A DNA stretch of 64,000 nt from Bacteroidales bacterium (GTDB lineage Bacteria; Bacteroidota; Bacteroidia; Bacteroidales; Bacteroidaceae). Shown piece after piece: positions 9,789-18,419 of the stretch. Location: contig JAAYUD010000100.1 of the NCBI GenBank assembly GCA_012517855.1, positions 1-64,000 of the forward strand. The letters run 5' to 3'. The position numbers were made by a program, and so were the translations under genes. Numbering within the stretch: position 1 is the first letter of the stretch; each line of letters begins with the position of its first letter. Below the pieces are notes generated by a model. The model saw only the letters and a list, made by a program, of their open reading frames with translations. It searched no databases and was not told where the DNA came from.

Positions 9789-11320
9789 TGTTTTTCTTCT
9801 TTGAAAATGATAGCCTCGTATGTATATAGTTCGGCGTTTTTCCAGCCGTCCCAAGATAGTCCTGCTTTGTCTCGGGCGCAATGTCCGAGAAACTCTTCTT
9901 TCGTCCAATTGGTCTCTTGTGCTACTTGCGGTAAGAAAGTACCGCTTCGTCCTCCTTTAGAAATATAAATTCCCTCTTTGCCATAATCAAACTCATTTAT
10001 GCTACGGATCTTCTTTAACGGCGAGAGGACAGAAATTTCGATATTGATCTCGTCCAATTCGGAACGATGTACCGGCATAAACCTAGGATCTTGGAAAGCT
10101 GCCGCTTTTGCCATTTCTTCAATAATACGATAGAGAGGTGTGTCGTTGTTGAAGTGACCGATGCATCCTCTTAAGTGTCCATCTTCGTAGAGTGTTACAA
10201 AGGCTCCGCATTTCATCTTCAGCGTTTCGCTTAGCTCGTCTTTTGGGTAAGAAGGTTCCTGTTGACGATTTAATTCATTCAAGATACTGTTACGCGCAAT
10301 ATTGAGGAGTGCGTGTTTTTCTTTTTCGGAGAGAGTGAAGGAAGATTTTGCTTCAATCTCTTTTTTTCGAACGAAGGTGAAGGCATGGTATCCTACCACT
10401 TCCTCTTTCCCACCATACTGCGAGTCGCCCGAATTACGGTAAAGTAGATGATTTATTTGGATGTTTTTGTCTTGTTGCGTTAGGTACAATAAAAGAGCGA
10501 TAGCACTTTGTCCGCAAGCACTTGTTGCCAGATTCTCTACACGCTGGTTTTTATTATACTCCAGTGTATCCATAAACTCGTCGAGTTTTCCGTTCTCTAT
10601 AGCTCGCCCTGTTCTCTCGTCTACCTCTTTTGCGTCAGCATACGAAGGGTAGTGAGAAAAGTCGCTGCTGATAACGAACAGATTCTTTTCATTGAAATAA
10701 GGTTTTAGTATTGTTGCTATCCTTTCAATAATTGGCAACGATTGGGTCCCTATGATGATAGGTACGATTGGCGCCATCTCTTTCATTCTGTATTGCAGAA
10801 AGGGCAGCTGTACTTCCAGACAATGTTCTTTCTGGTGAGCTTGAGCATTGTAAACAAATTCGTGATGGTCTCGAATCAATTGTTTGCAGAGCTCAATATC
10901 AACTTTAGCATCTCCGAGTGGAGTCGCATAATAGTCAAATTCACTATTAATTGAAGCTCCGTCAAGATAAACATGATGGCTCGGACCGATGAGAAAAATA
11001 TGATCGAACTTACTGTCCGTAGGGATTTGTGCAAACGCGGAAGCTGCCACGGCTCCCGAAAAGATATATCCCGCGTGTGGTACGATAACGGCTGCTATTT
11101 GCTCTTTTGCTTCTATTTTGGCATAGGAAGCGAAATAACTATCCATTAACTTTTTGATAGAATCTTTTTGAGCCGGATAGAAAGAACCTACAACGGCCAT
11201 CGGACGTACTTTCGCGTCTTTATCTTTCGAGCTGCCGGCGGCTTGATTAAAAGAAAGCAATGACATGATAAGTATAATTTTTAATATTGTTGGCACGATA
11301 AATAGCGTTTTGTACTCCAT
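9785..11320 (-). CDS. amrB-amrA: Memo-AMMECR1 fusion protein of the AmmeMemoRadiSam system, with predicted signal peptide
   Basis: A 511-residue fusion. Residues 41-300 are a Memo domain (RPMAVVGSFYPA start; conserved metal-site histidines in VPHAGYIFSG, GPSHHVYLDG, KEHCLEVQLPF and SSDFSHYPS; conserved TSACGQSA). Residues about 335-511 are an AMMECR1 domain with the diagnostic LRGCIG motif and LSWDGWKNAELYTYEA at the end. Memo relates to class III extradiol dioxygenases. Upstream of the Memo domain are about 35 extra residues with one Lys, a long hydrophobic core (FIVPTILKIILIMSLLSF) and NQAAG, which look like a signal peptide or anchor. It overlaps the radical SAM gene by 4 bp, so the two are co-translated. 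An exported partner for a cytoplasmic radical SAM enzyme would be odd; a membrane anchor facing the cytoplasm is the alternative. Confidence 0.92.
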   Translation of the reverse strand: MEYKTLFIVPTILKIILIMSLLSFNQAAGSSKDKDAKVRPMAVVGSFYPAQKDSIKKLMDSYFASYAKIEAKEQIAAVIVPHAGYIFSGAVAASAFAQIPTDSKFDHIFLIGPSHHVYLDGASINSEFDYYATPLGDAKVDIELCKQLIRDHHEFVYNAQAHQKEHCLEVQLPFLQYRMKEMAPIVPIIIGTQSLPIIERIATILKPYFNEKNLFVISSDFSHYPSYADAKEVDERTGRAIENGKLDEFMDTLEYNKNQRVENLATSACGQSAIALLLYLTQQDKNIQINHLLYRNSGDSQYGGKEEVVGYHAFTFVRKKEIEAKSSFTLSEKEKHALLNIARNSILNELNRQQEPSYPKDELSETLKMKCGAFVTLYEDGHLRGCIGHFNNDTPLYRIIEEMAKAAAFQDPRFMPVHRSELDEINIEISVLSPLKKIRSINEFDYGKEGIYISKGGRSGTFLPQVAQETNWTKEEFLGHCARDKAGLSWDGWKNAELYTYEAIIFKEEKQ

Positions 11321-11395
11321 CTAGGAATGAGGCATTTACCTTCATAGCAAAGATAATACAACTTATCGCCAATAGCAAGAATAAATCTTATTATT

Positions 11396-12466
11396 CTAAT
11401 CTGTAATCTTCAGCAAATATCCTTTTTTCATGATAGCTTCGATACAAAGTCTTTCATCCGATTTTAGTGCCCGTCGCAGATAAGTGATCTGAACGTTCAA
11501 CGCTAGCGAATTGGCATAAGAATCGTCTCCCCAAACTTGTTTGAGTATTGTCTCACGAGGCACTACTTCATTGGGAGTATCCGCCAACAACTTCAATATC
11601 TCTGCTTGTCGACTAGTGATAATGACCCTTTCTGTTCCATTGCGTAGCTCATTAAGTGAGTAGAAGAACTCCATGTTTCCAAGGTGAATTGCTTCGTCAG
11701 TTATGTTATCGTCTGCCGGTGGTTGTTTCATCTCGTAAATCATGTTTTTCATGAACTCATGTCGCAGGCTGTCTATCCGTTTTTGAAAGAGAATCGTTCG
11801 TATCTGATAGAGGAGGCAAAAGGTTAAGACAAATAAAAGTAGTATGCTGCCTGCCAGTTGCCATGCCATACTCAATATAATAGGTCTGATTGGTATCTGT
11901 ATGTCAAACGAAACTGTTTCATATTCTAATGGGTTGTAAGAATATTCAACGTGGATAACATGATGGTTTACCTTATGATAACTAGGATAGATAAATAGTC
12001 TTTTCGAACTGTGAAAACGATAATTGCCAGCCTTTTCATAACCTTTCGAGGTAAGTAAAGAATCCATCGTTTTCGAACGAAACTGTTGATATCTATCAGA
12101 TGTACAACGATTGATCATTATACTTGCTTCTTCGGATGTGATATTGTTTATCTTTATCACTTTTTTTATGTTGTTGCGATAAATGATAAAAGTACCGTTT
12201 GCATGAGGCCCCCTTTTATCGTCCTGCATACTGATTGAAAGCTGCATGCTTATTGTTGGCGACTTAACCCTGGTATCTTTTCTGCTTTCATTAATCCTGA
12301 TGCTCCGCTCTTGCTCTACCAATGCTTTGCAATCGTCATAAAGTTGTTTATTGTATTCTTCACTGCTATATAAATATTGGTTGTAGAGCCAATATATTTG
12401 TCCGCCGAATATCAATAATATCGTGACGATACTGAGATACCATACTATTTTAATCCGCTTATCCAT
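11396..12466 (-). CDS. Membrane-anchored winged-helix regulator with a degenerate histidine-kinase H-box
   Basis: A 356-residue protein. Two membrane helices (about 7-29 and 197-223) bracket a periplasmic sensor of about 165 residues. After the second helix comes a segment resembling the dimerisation helix of Bacteroides sensor kinases (RIDSLRHEFMKNMIYEMKQP, residues 230-249), but the phospho-accepting His of the usual HELK/HEMK box is Tyr244, and the ATP-binding domain is absent. Instead residues 280-356 form an OmpR/PhoB-type winged helix (SRQAEILKLLAD, QVWGDDSYANSLALNVQITYLRRAL, and the wing IMKKGYLLKI). It is thus a one-component, ToxR-like transmembrane transcription factor apparently derived from a kinase. 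It is divergent from the GLPGLI/outer-membrane gene pair and probably controls it and itself through the repeats at 12514-12576. Confidence 0.85.
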   Translation of the reverse strand: MDKRIKIVWYLSIVTILLIFGGQIYWLYNQYLYSSEEYNKQLYDDCKALVEQERSIRINESRKDTRVKSPTISMQLSISMQDDKRGPHANGTFIIYRNNIKKVIKINNITSEEASIMINRCTSDRYQQFRSKTMDSLLTSKGYEKAGNYRFHSSKRLFIYPSYHKVNHHVIHVEYSYNPLEYETVSFDIQIPIRPIILSMAWQLAGSILLLFVLTFCLLYQIRTILFQKRIDSLRHEFMKNMIYEMKQPPADDNITDEAIHLGNMEFFYSLNELRNGTERVIITSRQAEILKLLADTPNEVVPRETILKQVWGDDSYANSLALNVQITYLRRALKSDERLCIEAIMKKGYLLKITD

Positions 12467-12513
12467 CTCTTTTGGTTTAGATATGACAAAGATAAATATA
12501 AAGATAAGAGCAT

Positions 12514-12576
12514 ACTAATAAAATAGTAATAACTTTTTAGGCTATAGAGTAATAATGCAGTAATAAATATTACCTG
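12514..12576. promoter_or_regulatory. Phased AGTAATAA direct repeats, candidate operator in the divergent promoter region
   Basis: Boxes ACTAATAA (12514-12521) and AGTAATAA (12525-12532, 12548-12555, 12559-12566) start 11, 23 and 11 bp apart, so they form two tandem pairs with one-helical-turn spacing. The last box also overlaps an imperfect inverted repeat GCAGTAATA...TATTACCTGC (12557-12576). OmpR/PhoB-type winged-helix proteins bind tandem direct repeats at about 11-bp phase, and such a protein is encoded immediately to the left. Binding is an inference from spacing and position. The region is very A+T rich, so chance repeats are possible. Confidence 0.45.
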
Positions 12577-12631
12577 CTTTTTATAAAGATAAAAGGTTCT
12601 TTTGCTTGTCAAATCAAAAAATATATGACTT

Positions 12632-13489
12632 ATGAAAAAAAACTTTTTTATTTTACTGTTGTTGCTTTTGGCGATGTATTCCGAAGCACAGATCCGAGTA
12701 TTGACTCCTGCTGATATTACAAAGGGCATTTTCTGTGATAAACAACGTTTTCGGATAGCCTACGATATGTCTTTTGTTAAAGACACTTTGCGTTCTAATA
12801 AACCGGTAAAGGAGTCAATGATTCTCGAGATAGGCTCTTCGGTCTCTTTGTTTTATAGCTATGCTGCTTTCCATAGTGATTCAATTTATGCAGATGACAT
12901 AGCAAAAGGGCTCTCGCAAAGTGCTATAAATGAGCACTTAAATAATAGTGGGGTAGGGCAGATCTCTTGGAAATTATATAAGAACTATCCTCAGAAAGGT
13001 CTTTCTTCTTTATTGGACGGTCTTGGCATGGAACGCTATTGCTGTATTGAAAAAATGCAGATGCCCGATTGGAACGTTTGTCCTGATAGCACAGCGATGA
13101 TATTGGGTTATAACTGTCGTATGGCAACAGCAGTATATAAGGGAAGAACATGGTGCGCTTGGTACGCCGAAGACATTCCTGTAGGGGAGGGACCGTGGAA
13201 ACTTTGTGGACTTCCCGGCTTGATACTACGGGCTTATGACAGCCAGCATCAATATGTCTTCGAAGCATCGGGAATGGAACAAATCAAAGATAACGCTGAT
13301 CTTAGGTACAAAGGTGAGAAGTTTGAACCGATAGAGCGTAAAGCTCTTGACAAACTATATGCCCGGTATTATGCTGATCCGGTGGGCTATATTACCAATA
13401 ATCCGAACATAAAGGTAACTATTACTGATGCTAATGGTAATCCTACTGCAAAACCGAAGGCTGTTCCTTATAACCCGATAGAACGTTAA
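12632..13489 (+). CDS. GLPGLI family secreted protein
   Basis: A 285-residue protein with a signal peptide (MKKNFFILLLLLLAMYSEAQ, cleavage near Gln20) and the family motif GLPGLI at about residues 193-198, inside WKLCGLPGLILRAYD. The preceding segment TAVYKGRTWCAWYAEDIPV is also typical of the family (a Porphyromonas gingivalis-like group). Members are periplasmic or outer-membrane associated and of unknown function; they are commonly paired with a carboxypeptidase-regulatory/TonB-receptor-like protein, as here (next start 7 bp after this stop). It reads away from the membrane-bound winged-helix regulator, which is the likely control gene. Confidence 0.9.
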   Translation: MKKNFFILLLLLLAMYSEAQIRVLTPADITKGIFCDKQRFRIAYDMSFVKDTLRSNKPVKESMILEIGSSVSLFYSYAAFHSDSIYADDIAKGLSQSAINEHLNNSGVGQISWKLYKNYPQKGLSSLLDGLGMERYCCIEKMQMPDWNVCPDSTAMILGYNCRMATAVYKGRTWCAWYAEDIPVGEGPWKLCGLPGLILRAYDSQHQYVFEASGMEQIKDNADLRYKGEKFEPIERKALDKLYARYYADPVGYITNNPNIKVTITDANGNPTAKPKAVPYNPIER

Positions 13490-13495
13490 ACAGTT

Positions 13496-16012
13496 ATGAG
13501 ATTTATTGTTATATTGTGCTTTGTGGTATTGTGTGCTTTCCCTGCTTCGGCTCAGGTCGCTATTCGGGGTGTGGTGACAGATTCCGTCTCTAATGTTCCT
13601 CTTGAGATGGCTACTGTTACACTTCTCCGAAATAGCAAGCCGATACTATTTGCTCGTACGGATGCGCAAGGACGGTTTACCTTAAGTCTAAAAGGCATTC
13701 AAAAGGGGGATAAGCTTTCTGCTTCTTATTTGGGCTATGCAAAGGCTGCTGTGACTTTGGATGATAGAAGGTCTGTGGTTTTCAGACTTCGTCCCGAAAA
13801 CTTTACGTTGAAGGAAGTGACCATCAGAGCCGGTCGAATCTACGGTAAGCAAGATACGATAAGTTATGACCTTTCTCGCTTTGCAGACAACAGAGACAAT
13901 AACTTGAAAGATGTGCTTCGCAAGTTACCGGGCGTTGATGTTGACAAGGACGGAACAATCAGTTACAATGGTAAGGCTATCAATCGTTTCACAGTCGAAG
14001 GACTTGATTTGACGGGCGGGCGTTACAACCTGATCAATGAGAATCTGAAAGCGAAAGATGTGGCGACAGCGGAAATTATTGAGCACGATCAGCCCATCAA
14101 AGCGTTGCAAAAGAAAATAACGACAGATAATGTGGCGATGAATGTCAAATTGAAGCCCGAAGCTCGTGATAAATGGATATTCACCTTGTCGCCTCTTTTG
14201 AAAGTTGGAACGCCTATTGACAATTTCAATGTAGGCGGACGTTTCAACGCATTGCAGATAGGAAAGAAACAGCAAAGTCTATATGGCGTTGAGGCCGATA
14301 GGACGGGGCGCGACTTATCGCTTTCCAACAAACAATTGACCTCTGATATGGGTACATCTTTAGAACCGGATACAGGGCTACCGCAATGCTACGATACTCC
14401 CGCTCTTGCAGCGCCTATAGATGCCGAAAGGCTTCGTTTCAACACTTCGCAGTCTTGGAACGTAAACAAGACTTTCAAGACAAAGGACGAGAAAGAAATA
14501 AAATGGATGGCGGGTTATATGCATAGTTCTACTCGCCAATCGACAACAAACTGCTCCCGTTATTATCTGAATACTGACAAACAGACGGAAACAACCCAAT
14601 CAAAGGACTTTAGGCTTTTGGAGGATCGTTTGTTTCTAAATTTAAATAGCGAAATCAATACCGACAAGAGTTATGGCTCGGAGTCGTTTCTGCTTGAGGC
14701 TTCACAATCGGATGGACACTCCGATTATCAAAAGGCAAATGATTCTTTCTTGCATGAACGGATTAAAATACCTCTTATCAATATATCCAATCAGTTTTAT
14801 AAGCTGATGACTTATGAGCATTATACTTTGTCTGTGCGCTCATTGCTGAGGTTTGCTCATTCTCCGTCTTCTTTGAATGTCGACGGCGATAAAGAGACAC
14901 GTACAGCCAATGGATGGTATACGGACAATTCGTTGACGTGGCTCAATAAGTTAGGCTTTTTCACTCAGTCCTATTCGGTTGGGGTGAATGCCGAAGATGT
15001 ATCTTTGCATGGCGGCAATCAGTTCTTCTCTTGTTATTTCAGTCCGTATTGGGAGTATAAGCGTAGTTCTCTTACTGCTCGCATTGGCGGTATGATGCAA
15101 TGGAAAAGATTTCCCGAGCAGGGAAATTCTTTTATTGATACATGTCCTTGGCTTTCTCTTAATATGAAGAGTGGTTATCATCACGAATATAGCTTTTACG
15201 GCCAATATAGAGAGTCGGCAGGAGATTGGATGTCTTTTCTGTTGCCTGCATATCGAAAAGACTATCGCACGATGTTCATTTCGGATGGAGTTGTTCCAAG
15301 AACAAAGATTCTTTTTGCAAAAGTAGAACATACCTATAAACGTCCACTTAACGAGTTCTTTTGGAATAGTTCGGCATCCTTTCAGCAGATAGGGCAGAAT
15401 GTGATGACGGATATGCAGATTAATGGCGGGCAATATTTATATCATGTTACTCAACAGAACAACCATTCCCGAATGACGCAGGCAAGTAGTATTCTGTCGA
15501 AAGGTTTTTTCAATTTGCATCTCAAAACGAAGCTTGCAGCCAAGTATTGCCTTACTGATGCCGTACAATCGTCAGAAGGAACTCTACTCAATTACCAGAA
15601 TAGACAAATAATCGTAGAACCTCAACTAATCTTTTCTCCGTCTTGGGCAGAAGTCGATTATTCGGGAACTTTTGCTTGGACTAAATCAAGAGTAAAACAG
15701 GTCTCTTCTCTCGCAACATTGTTCGATTGCTCTCAACGCCTTATGCTCACAAGGACTATAGGTGCGGTAGACATTTCTGTGTTGGCCGTACACTACCACA
15801 ACGAGTTACAATTATCGCCTGCTGCCAATATGTTGATTATGGATGCATCGCTGGTATGGCGCACAAGAAAAGTTCGTTTCGAAGTCAATGCTCGCAACCT
15901 TTTCAACAAGCAGCGTTACGAACGTACTACTTATTCGGGCGTTTCTTCACTAACCGATTCGTATATACTCAGACCTCGCGAAGTTCTTTTCAAGATGCAA
16001 TTTACGTTCTGA
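13496..16012 (+). CDS. TonB-dependent-receptor-like outer-membrane protein with regulatory-like N-terminal domain
   Basis: An 838-residue protein with a signal peptide (ending ASAQ, residues 17-20), a carboxypeptidase-regulatory-like beta-sandwich at about 21-100 (VAIRGVVTDSVSNVPLEMATV) and a plug-like region (about 105-220, LKEVTIRAGRI and VLRKLPGVDVDKDG). The rest is beta-rich, with amphipathic strands and a C-terminal aromatic residue (MQFTF), as in outer-membrane barrels. It lacks a clear long TonB-receptor loop pattern and is shorter than SusC proteins; it belongs to the TonB-receptor-like group that accompanies GLPGLI proteins. The substrate is unknown. It is co-transcribed with the GLPGLI gene; a peptide or metal uptake or export role is speculation. 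Confidence 0.85.
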   Translation: MRFIVILCFVVLCAFPASAQVAIRGVVTDSVSNVPLEMATVTLLRNSKPILFARTDAQGRFTLSLKGIQKGDKLSASYLGYAKAAVTLDDRRSVVFRLRPENFTLKEVTIRAGRIYGKQDTISYDLSRFADNRDNNLKDVLRKLPGVDVDKDGTISYNGKAINRFTVEGLDLTGGRYNLINENLKAKDVATAEIIEHDQPIKALQKKITTDNVAMNVKLKPEARDKWIFTLSPLLKVGTPIDNFNVGGRFNALQIGKKQQSLYGVEADRTGRDLSLSNKQLTSDMGTSLEPDTGLPQCYDTPALAAPIDAERLRFNTSQSWNVNKTFKTKDEKEIKWMAGYMHSSTRQSTTNCSRYYLNTDKQTETTQSKDFRLLEDRLFLNLNSEINTDKSYGSESFLLEASQSDGHSDYQKANDSFLHERIKIPLINISNQFYKLMTYEHYTLSVRSLLRFAHSPSSLNVDGDKETRTANGWYTDNSLTWLNKLGFFTQSYSVGVNAEDVSLHGGNQFFSCYFSPYWEYKRSSLTARIGGMMQWKRFPEQGNSFIDTCPWLSLNMKSGYHHEYSFYGQYRESAGDWMSFLLPAYRKDYRTMFISDGVVPRTKILFAKVEHTYKRPLNEFFWNSSASFQQIGQNVMTDMQINGGQYLYHVTQQNNHSRMTQASSILSKGFFNLHLKTKLAAKYCLTDAVQSSEGTLLNYQNRQIIVEPQLIFSPSWAEVDYSGTFAWTKSRVKQVSSLATLFDCSQRLMLTRTIGAVDISVLAVHYHNELQLSPAANMLIMDASLVWRTRKVRFEVNARNLFNKQRYERTTYSGVSSLTDSYILRPREVLFKMQFTF

Positions 16013-16257
16013 ATAAAGTGATACGTTTGAGACATCTTATTGAAATCGCAGAACCGTAGCACAACAAATAATTCATATAAAATAATTTTTTTTCTTTTTC
16101 CAGGCAGTATTCTTTATTATCCTCGTTTATCATTATGAATAGCGAATTACATGTATACTCTCTATTAAACTATTAATGATTTATCGATTGGCGTTTATTT
16201 TGATTCCATGCCATGAAGATAAGATGTATAACAAGGAATCGAAAACAAATAAGAAAA

Positions 16258-16968
16258 ATGAATAAAACAGTTTTAGGCTTAAGTGTATTACTTTGTTTGT
16301 GCCTTGGTTTAGGCTCATGTTCTTCGAACGATGATAATAATAACGACTATGTCAATTCTAAGCCGACAGGCAATTGGTATGGTTCCGTAGCCGACAACTC
16401 TTCGAGTTGCGGAGCACAGTTCGAGACTTATAAAATAAATGGTAAGGATTCCACGTTGTGCACCGTTATGGTAGAAGATAGAGCGAACAACAAGGTCTAT
16501 ACGATGATCGGTGGCGCTTCTTTTGCAAAAGGAACTACGACAGTGAAGACGACCGATGGCGCTGCTACCATTGTGATGAAATATCAGTCGGCTTCGAGTA
16601 TTGCAGTAGCAATAACTAGCGGTACTACAAAGTTTGCCAATTATACGATCGCTAAGCTTTCGGCGGGCTTATCTTCTGTAGGTGGTGCATGGATGGGTAC
16701 TAATTGTTCTGCTTCATTTACTTCTTATACGAAAGACGGAAAGAATATGACGGCAGTGGTTAATGTTACCATCAGTGGCCAGACAACAAAATACGAAGGT
16801 GCATATACTTACGATCCTTCAAAAGGAACGGGTACTCTAACCGATACTGCATCCAAAGCTCAATTGACCTTTACGGTCGCTGCCGACAGTAAGACCAATG
16901 TCGCTGCGCTCACAGTCACTACTGCCGATAAGAAGCAATATGTGATGAATCGTTTCAGCGCTCAATAA
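16258..16968 (+). CDS. Lipoprotein of two tandem repeat domains, unknown function
   Basis: The ATG at 16258 gives a 236-residue lipoprotein with lipobox GLGSC (Cys21); the frame is open 45 bp further upstream, but that part does not look like a leader. The mature protein consists of two related domains of about 95 residues: GNWYGSVADNSSSCGAQFETYKINGKD... and GAWMGTNCSASFTSYTKDGKN..., each ending in a similar strand (FANYTIAKLS and YVMNRFS). Both are Ser/Thr-rich and probably all-beta. I recognise no named family. A 245-bp gene-free leader precedes it and an ECF sigma gene follows 136 bp later; the sigma factor may be co-transcribed. Confidence 0.75.
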   Translation: MNKTVLGLSVLLCLCLGLGSCSSNDDNNNDYVNSKPTGNWYGSVADNSSSCGAQFETYKINGKDSTLCTVMVEDRANNKVYTMIGGASFAKGTTTVKTTDGAATIVMKYQSASSIAVAITSGTTKFANYTIAKLSAGLSSVGGAWMGTNCSASFTSYTKDGKNMTAVVNVTISGQTTKYEGAYTYDPSKGTGTLTDTASKAQLTFTVAADSKTNVAALTVTTADKKQYVMNRFSAQ

Positions 16969-17104
16969 GAGATATATCCGATAGAGACGAATGGGTAGTG
17001 CTGATGTTTGGGTAGGAGTTGTCTGCCGAAAGGTAAAAGACTACAATGAAAGCCCGCTTGTCGAAGACTGGGAAGAATTCCGAGGTAAATTGGAAAATCT
17101 TTCC

Positions 17105-17650
17105 ATGTCTAGCGAGCAGCGTATTGTGGAAGGGTGCCGACTTGGCGATAACGCTGCCCGTAAAGAATTGTATCTTCGATATGGAGGCTTCATGTTGGGC
17201 CTGATTATGCGGTATGTGGCCGACAGAGAAGAGGCGAAAGACTTGCTGCACGATGGCTTCATTATGGCTTACGATAAGTTTGGTCAGTTTCAGTGGCGCG
17301 GTGAGGGCTCTTTGCGCGCTTGGTTGAGCCGACTGTTTGTCAATGTCACTCTCAATTGGTTGAGGCAGACCAAAGTGATGCAGAACTGTGTTTCCATAGA
17401 AGAAACGCCCGACTTGGAAGACGAACCCATGCTCGAAGAAGTGAACAACCTTCCGCAGGATGTATTACTGCATTTCATCGCCGAATTGCCTGCGGGCTAT
17501 CGCACGGTATTCAATTTGTTTGCTATTGAAGGACATTCTCACAAAGAAATTGCGAGGATGTTGCATATCAAAGAACGAACGTCGTCATCGCAATTCTTCA
17601 AAGCCAAGCGCATATTGGCACAAAAGATACATTCGTATCTCTCAAATTAA
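17105..17650 (+). CDS. ECF RNA polymerase sigma factor (orphan)
   Basis: The ATG at 17105 (MSSEQRIVEGCRLGDNAARKELY) matches the usual start of this family; an upstream start at 16991 would add 38 unrelated residues. The 181-residue protein shows region 2 (LLHDGFIMAYDKFGQFQWRGEG with the preceding ADREEAKD) and region 4 (LPAGYRTVFNLFAIEGHSH then KEIARMLHIKERTSSSQFFKAKR). Unlike the factor at 8010-8588 there is no FecR gene or SusC gene beside it, so its signal and regulon are unknown. Closest relatives are Bacteroides RpoE-like factors of about 180 aa. The upstream repeat lipoprotein on the same strand may be a target or partner. Confidence 0.9.
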   Translation: MSSEQRIVEGCRLGDNAARKELYLRYGGFMLGLIMRYVADREEAKDLLHDGFIMAYDKFGQFQWRGEGSLRAWLSRLFVNVTLNWLRQTKVMQNCVSIEETPDLEDEPMLEEVNNLPQDVLLHFIAELPAGYRTVFNLFAIEGHSHKEIARMLHIKERTSSSQFFKAKRILAQKIHSYLSN

Positions 17651-17742
17651 ATTTCTTCCACTTCTGGGGTTTCTTTCTGATGTTGTCACTCATTGGCTAC
17701 ATCAGGAAGAAACTCTTTATAGTATTCGTTGTTTTCCGGAGA

Positions 17743-18357
17743 TTACTCGTAAAGGAAATCCGTAGGGTAGTAGCAGGTGAGCCTGTTTCTGTCGTCTTTT
17801 CTTAGTGGGGCTTCCGGAAGTCCGCATAGAACATTGAGGCGCCGAGTGGCTGTGGCTTTAGTCATTCCAAACAGATGCTGGAATTCGAATCGGCTAATAC
17901 TCTTTTTATCTTTAAAGAATTCTATTAATCCTTCTATTATTTTCTCGGCACTGTCGGGCGCCGATTGTGAACTGTAGACTGCTTTCTCAAAGGTAGCGTT
18001 CTCTATAATCTTTTGGACCAATTTCTTATCAGGCGTGAAATTGATTCCGGTTACGGTAATGTCTTTAGCTGTAATCTTTTTGTTGTTGGCAGCGCGGTTG
18101 ATATTAATGGCCAAATTGAAATAACCGATTCCGTCGATATGCATACGCTCTCCGGCGCTTAGAGTCTCGGCAATCATTGCAGACAGACTTTCTGTTACTC
18201 CCGTGATGCCACCAGGTGAAAAACTTGTCTTGGAATGGATAATCTCTTTTATATCTTCAAAACTTCGAGTGAGTGGACGAACTACCCGAACACGGTATTG
18301 CTTCTCGTCCCCGTTCATATTGGGGATTTCGTAGATGTCATAAGCGATATTTCCCAT
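17743..18357 (-). CDS. HU-HIG-type DNA-binding protein with C-terminal winged-helix-like domain
   Basis: A 204-residue protein. Residues 1-125 match the HU/IHF-like (HU-HIG) fold common in Bacteroides: IYEIPNMNGDEKQYRVRVV, SLSAMIAETLSAGERMHIDGIGYFNLAI, and DITVTGINFTPDKKLVQKI. Residues about 135-204 (IIEGLIEFFKDKKSISRFEF, then FGMTKATATRRLNVLCG and YYPTDFLYE) look like a winged-helix or helix-turn-helix module. Most relatives I know of have the HU part; this one may therefore be a sequence-specific nucleoid protein. It is a single-gene minus-strand unit. A 20-bp perfect palindrome lies 43 bp upstream of its start and could be its operator. Function otherwise unknown. Confidence 0.8.
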   Translation of the reverse strand: MGNIAYDIYEIPNMNGDEKQYRVRVVRPLTRSFEDIKEIIHSKTSFSPGGITGVTESLSAMIAETLSAGERMHIDGIGYFNLAININRAANNKKITAKDITVTGINFTPDKKLVQKIIENATFEKAVYSSQSAPDSAEKIIEGLIEFFKDKKSISRFEFQHLFGMTKATATRRLNVLCGLPEAPLRKDDRNRLTCYYPTDFLYE

Positions 18358-18399
18358 AGTATTAATTGTTAGTTGTTTGTTACATACTTATGTTTTTTC

Positions 18400-18419
18400 C
18401 GACTCACGGCCGTGAGTCG
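18400..18419. promoter_or_regulatory. Perfect 20-bp palindrome upstream of the HU-like gene
   Basis: CGACTCACGGCCGTGAGTCG is a perfect inverted repeat with no spacer, 43-62 bp upstream of the HU-like start codon on the minus strand. It is G+C rich in an A+T-rich gap. No U tract follows it in either transcription direction (the T run lies on the wrong side for both strands), so a simple intrinsic terminator is unlikely. A homodimer operator is the better reading, possibly for the adjacent DNA-binding protein. Confidence 0.5.

Noticed and set aside
12445-12729. Minus-strand open frame across the divergent promoter region
   Set aside because: It overlaps the ends of both real genes and translates A+T-rich intergenic sequence; low-complexity Leu/Tyr runs have no family match.
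16016-16060. Shared word ACATCTTATTGAA with the flanks of the duplicated palindrome element
   Set aside because: Only about 13 bases match and the rest of the region shows no alignment, so a third copy is not supported.
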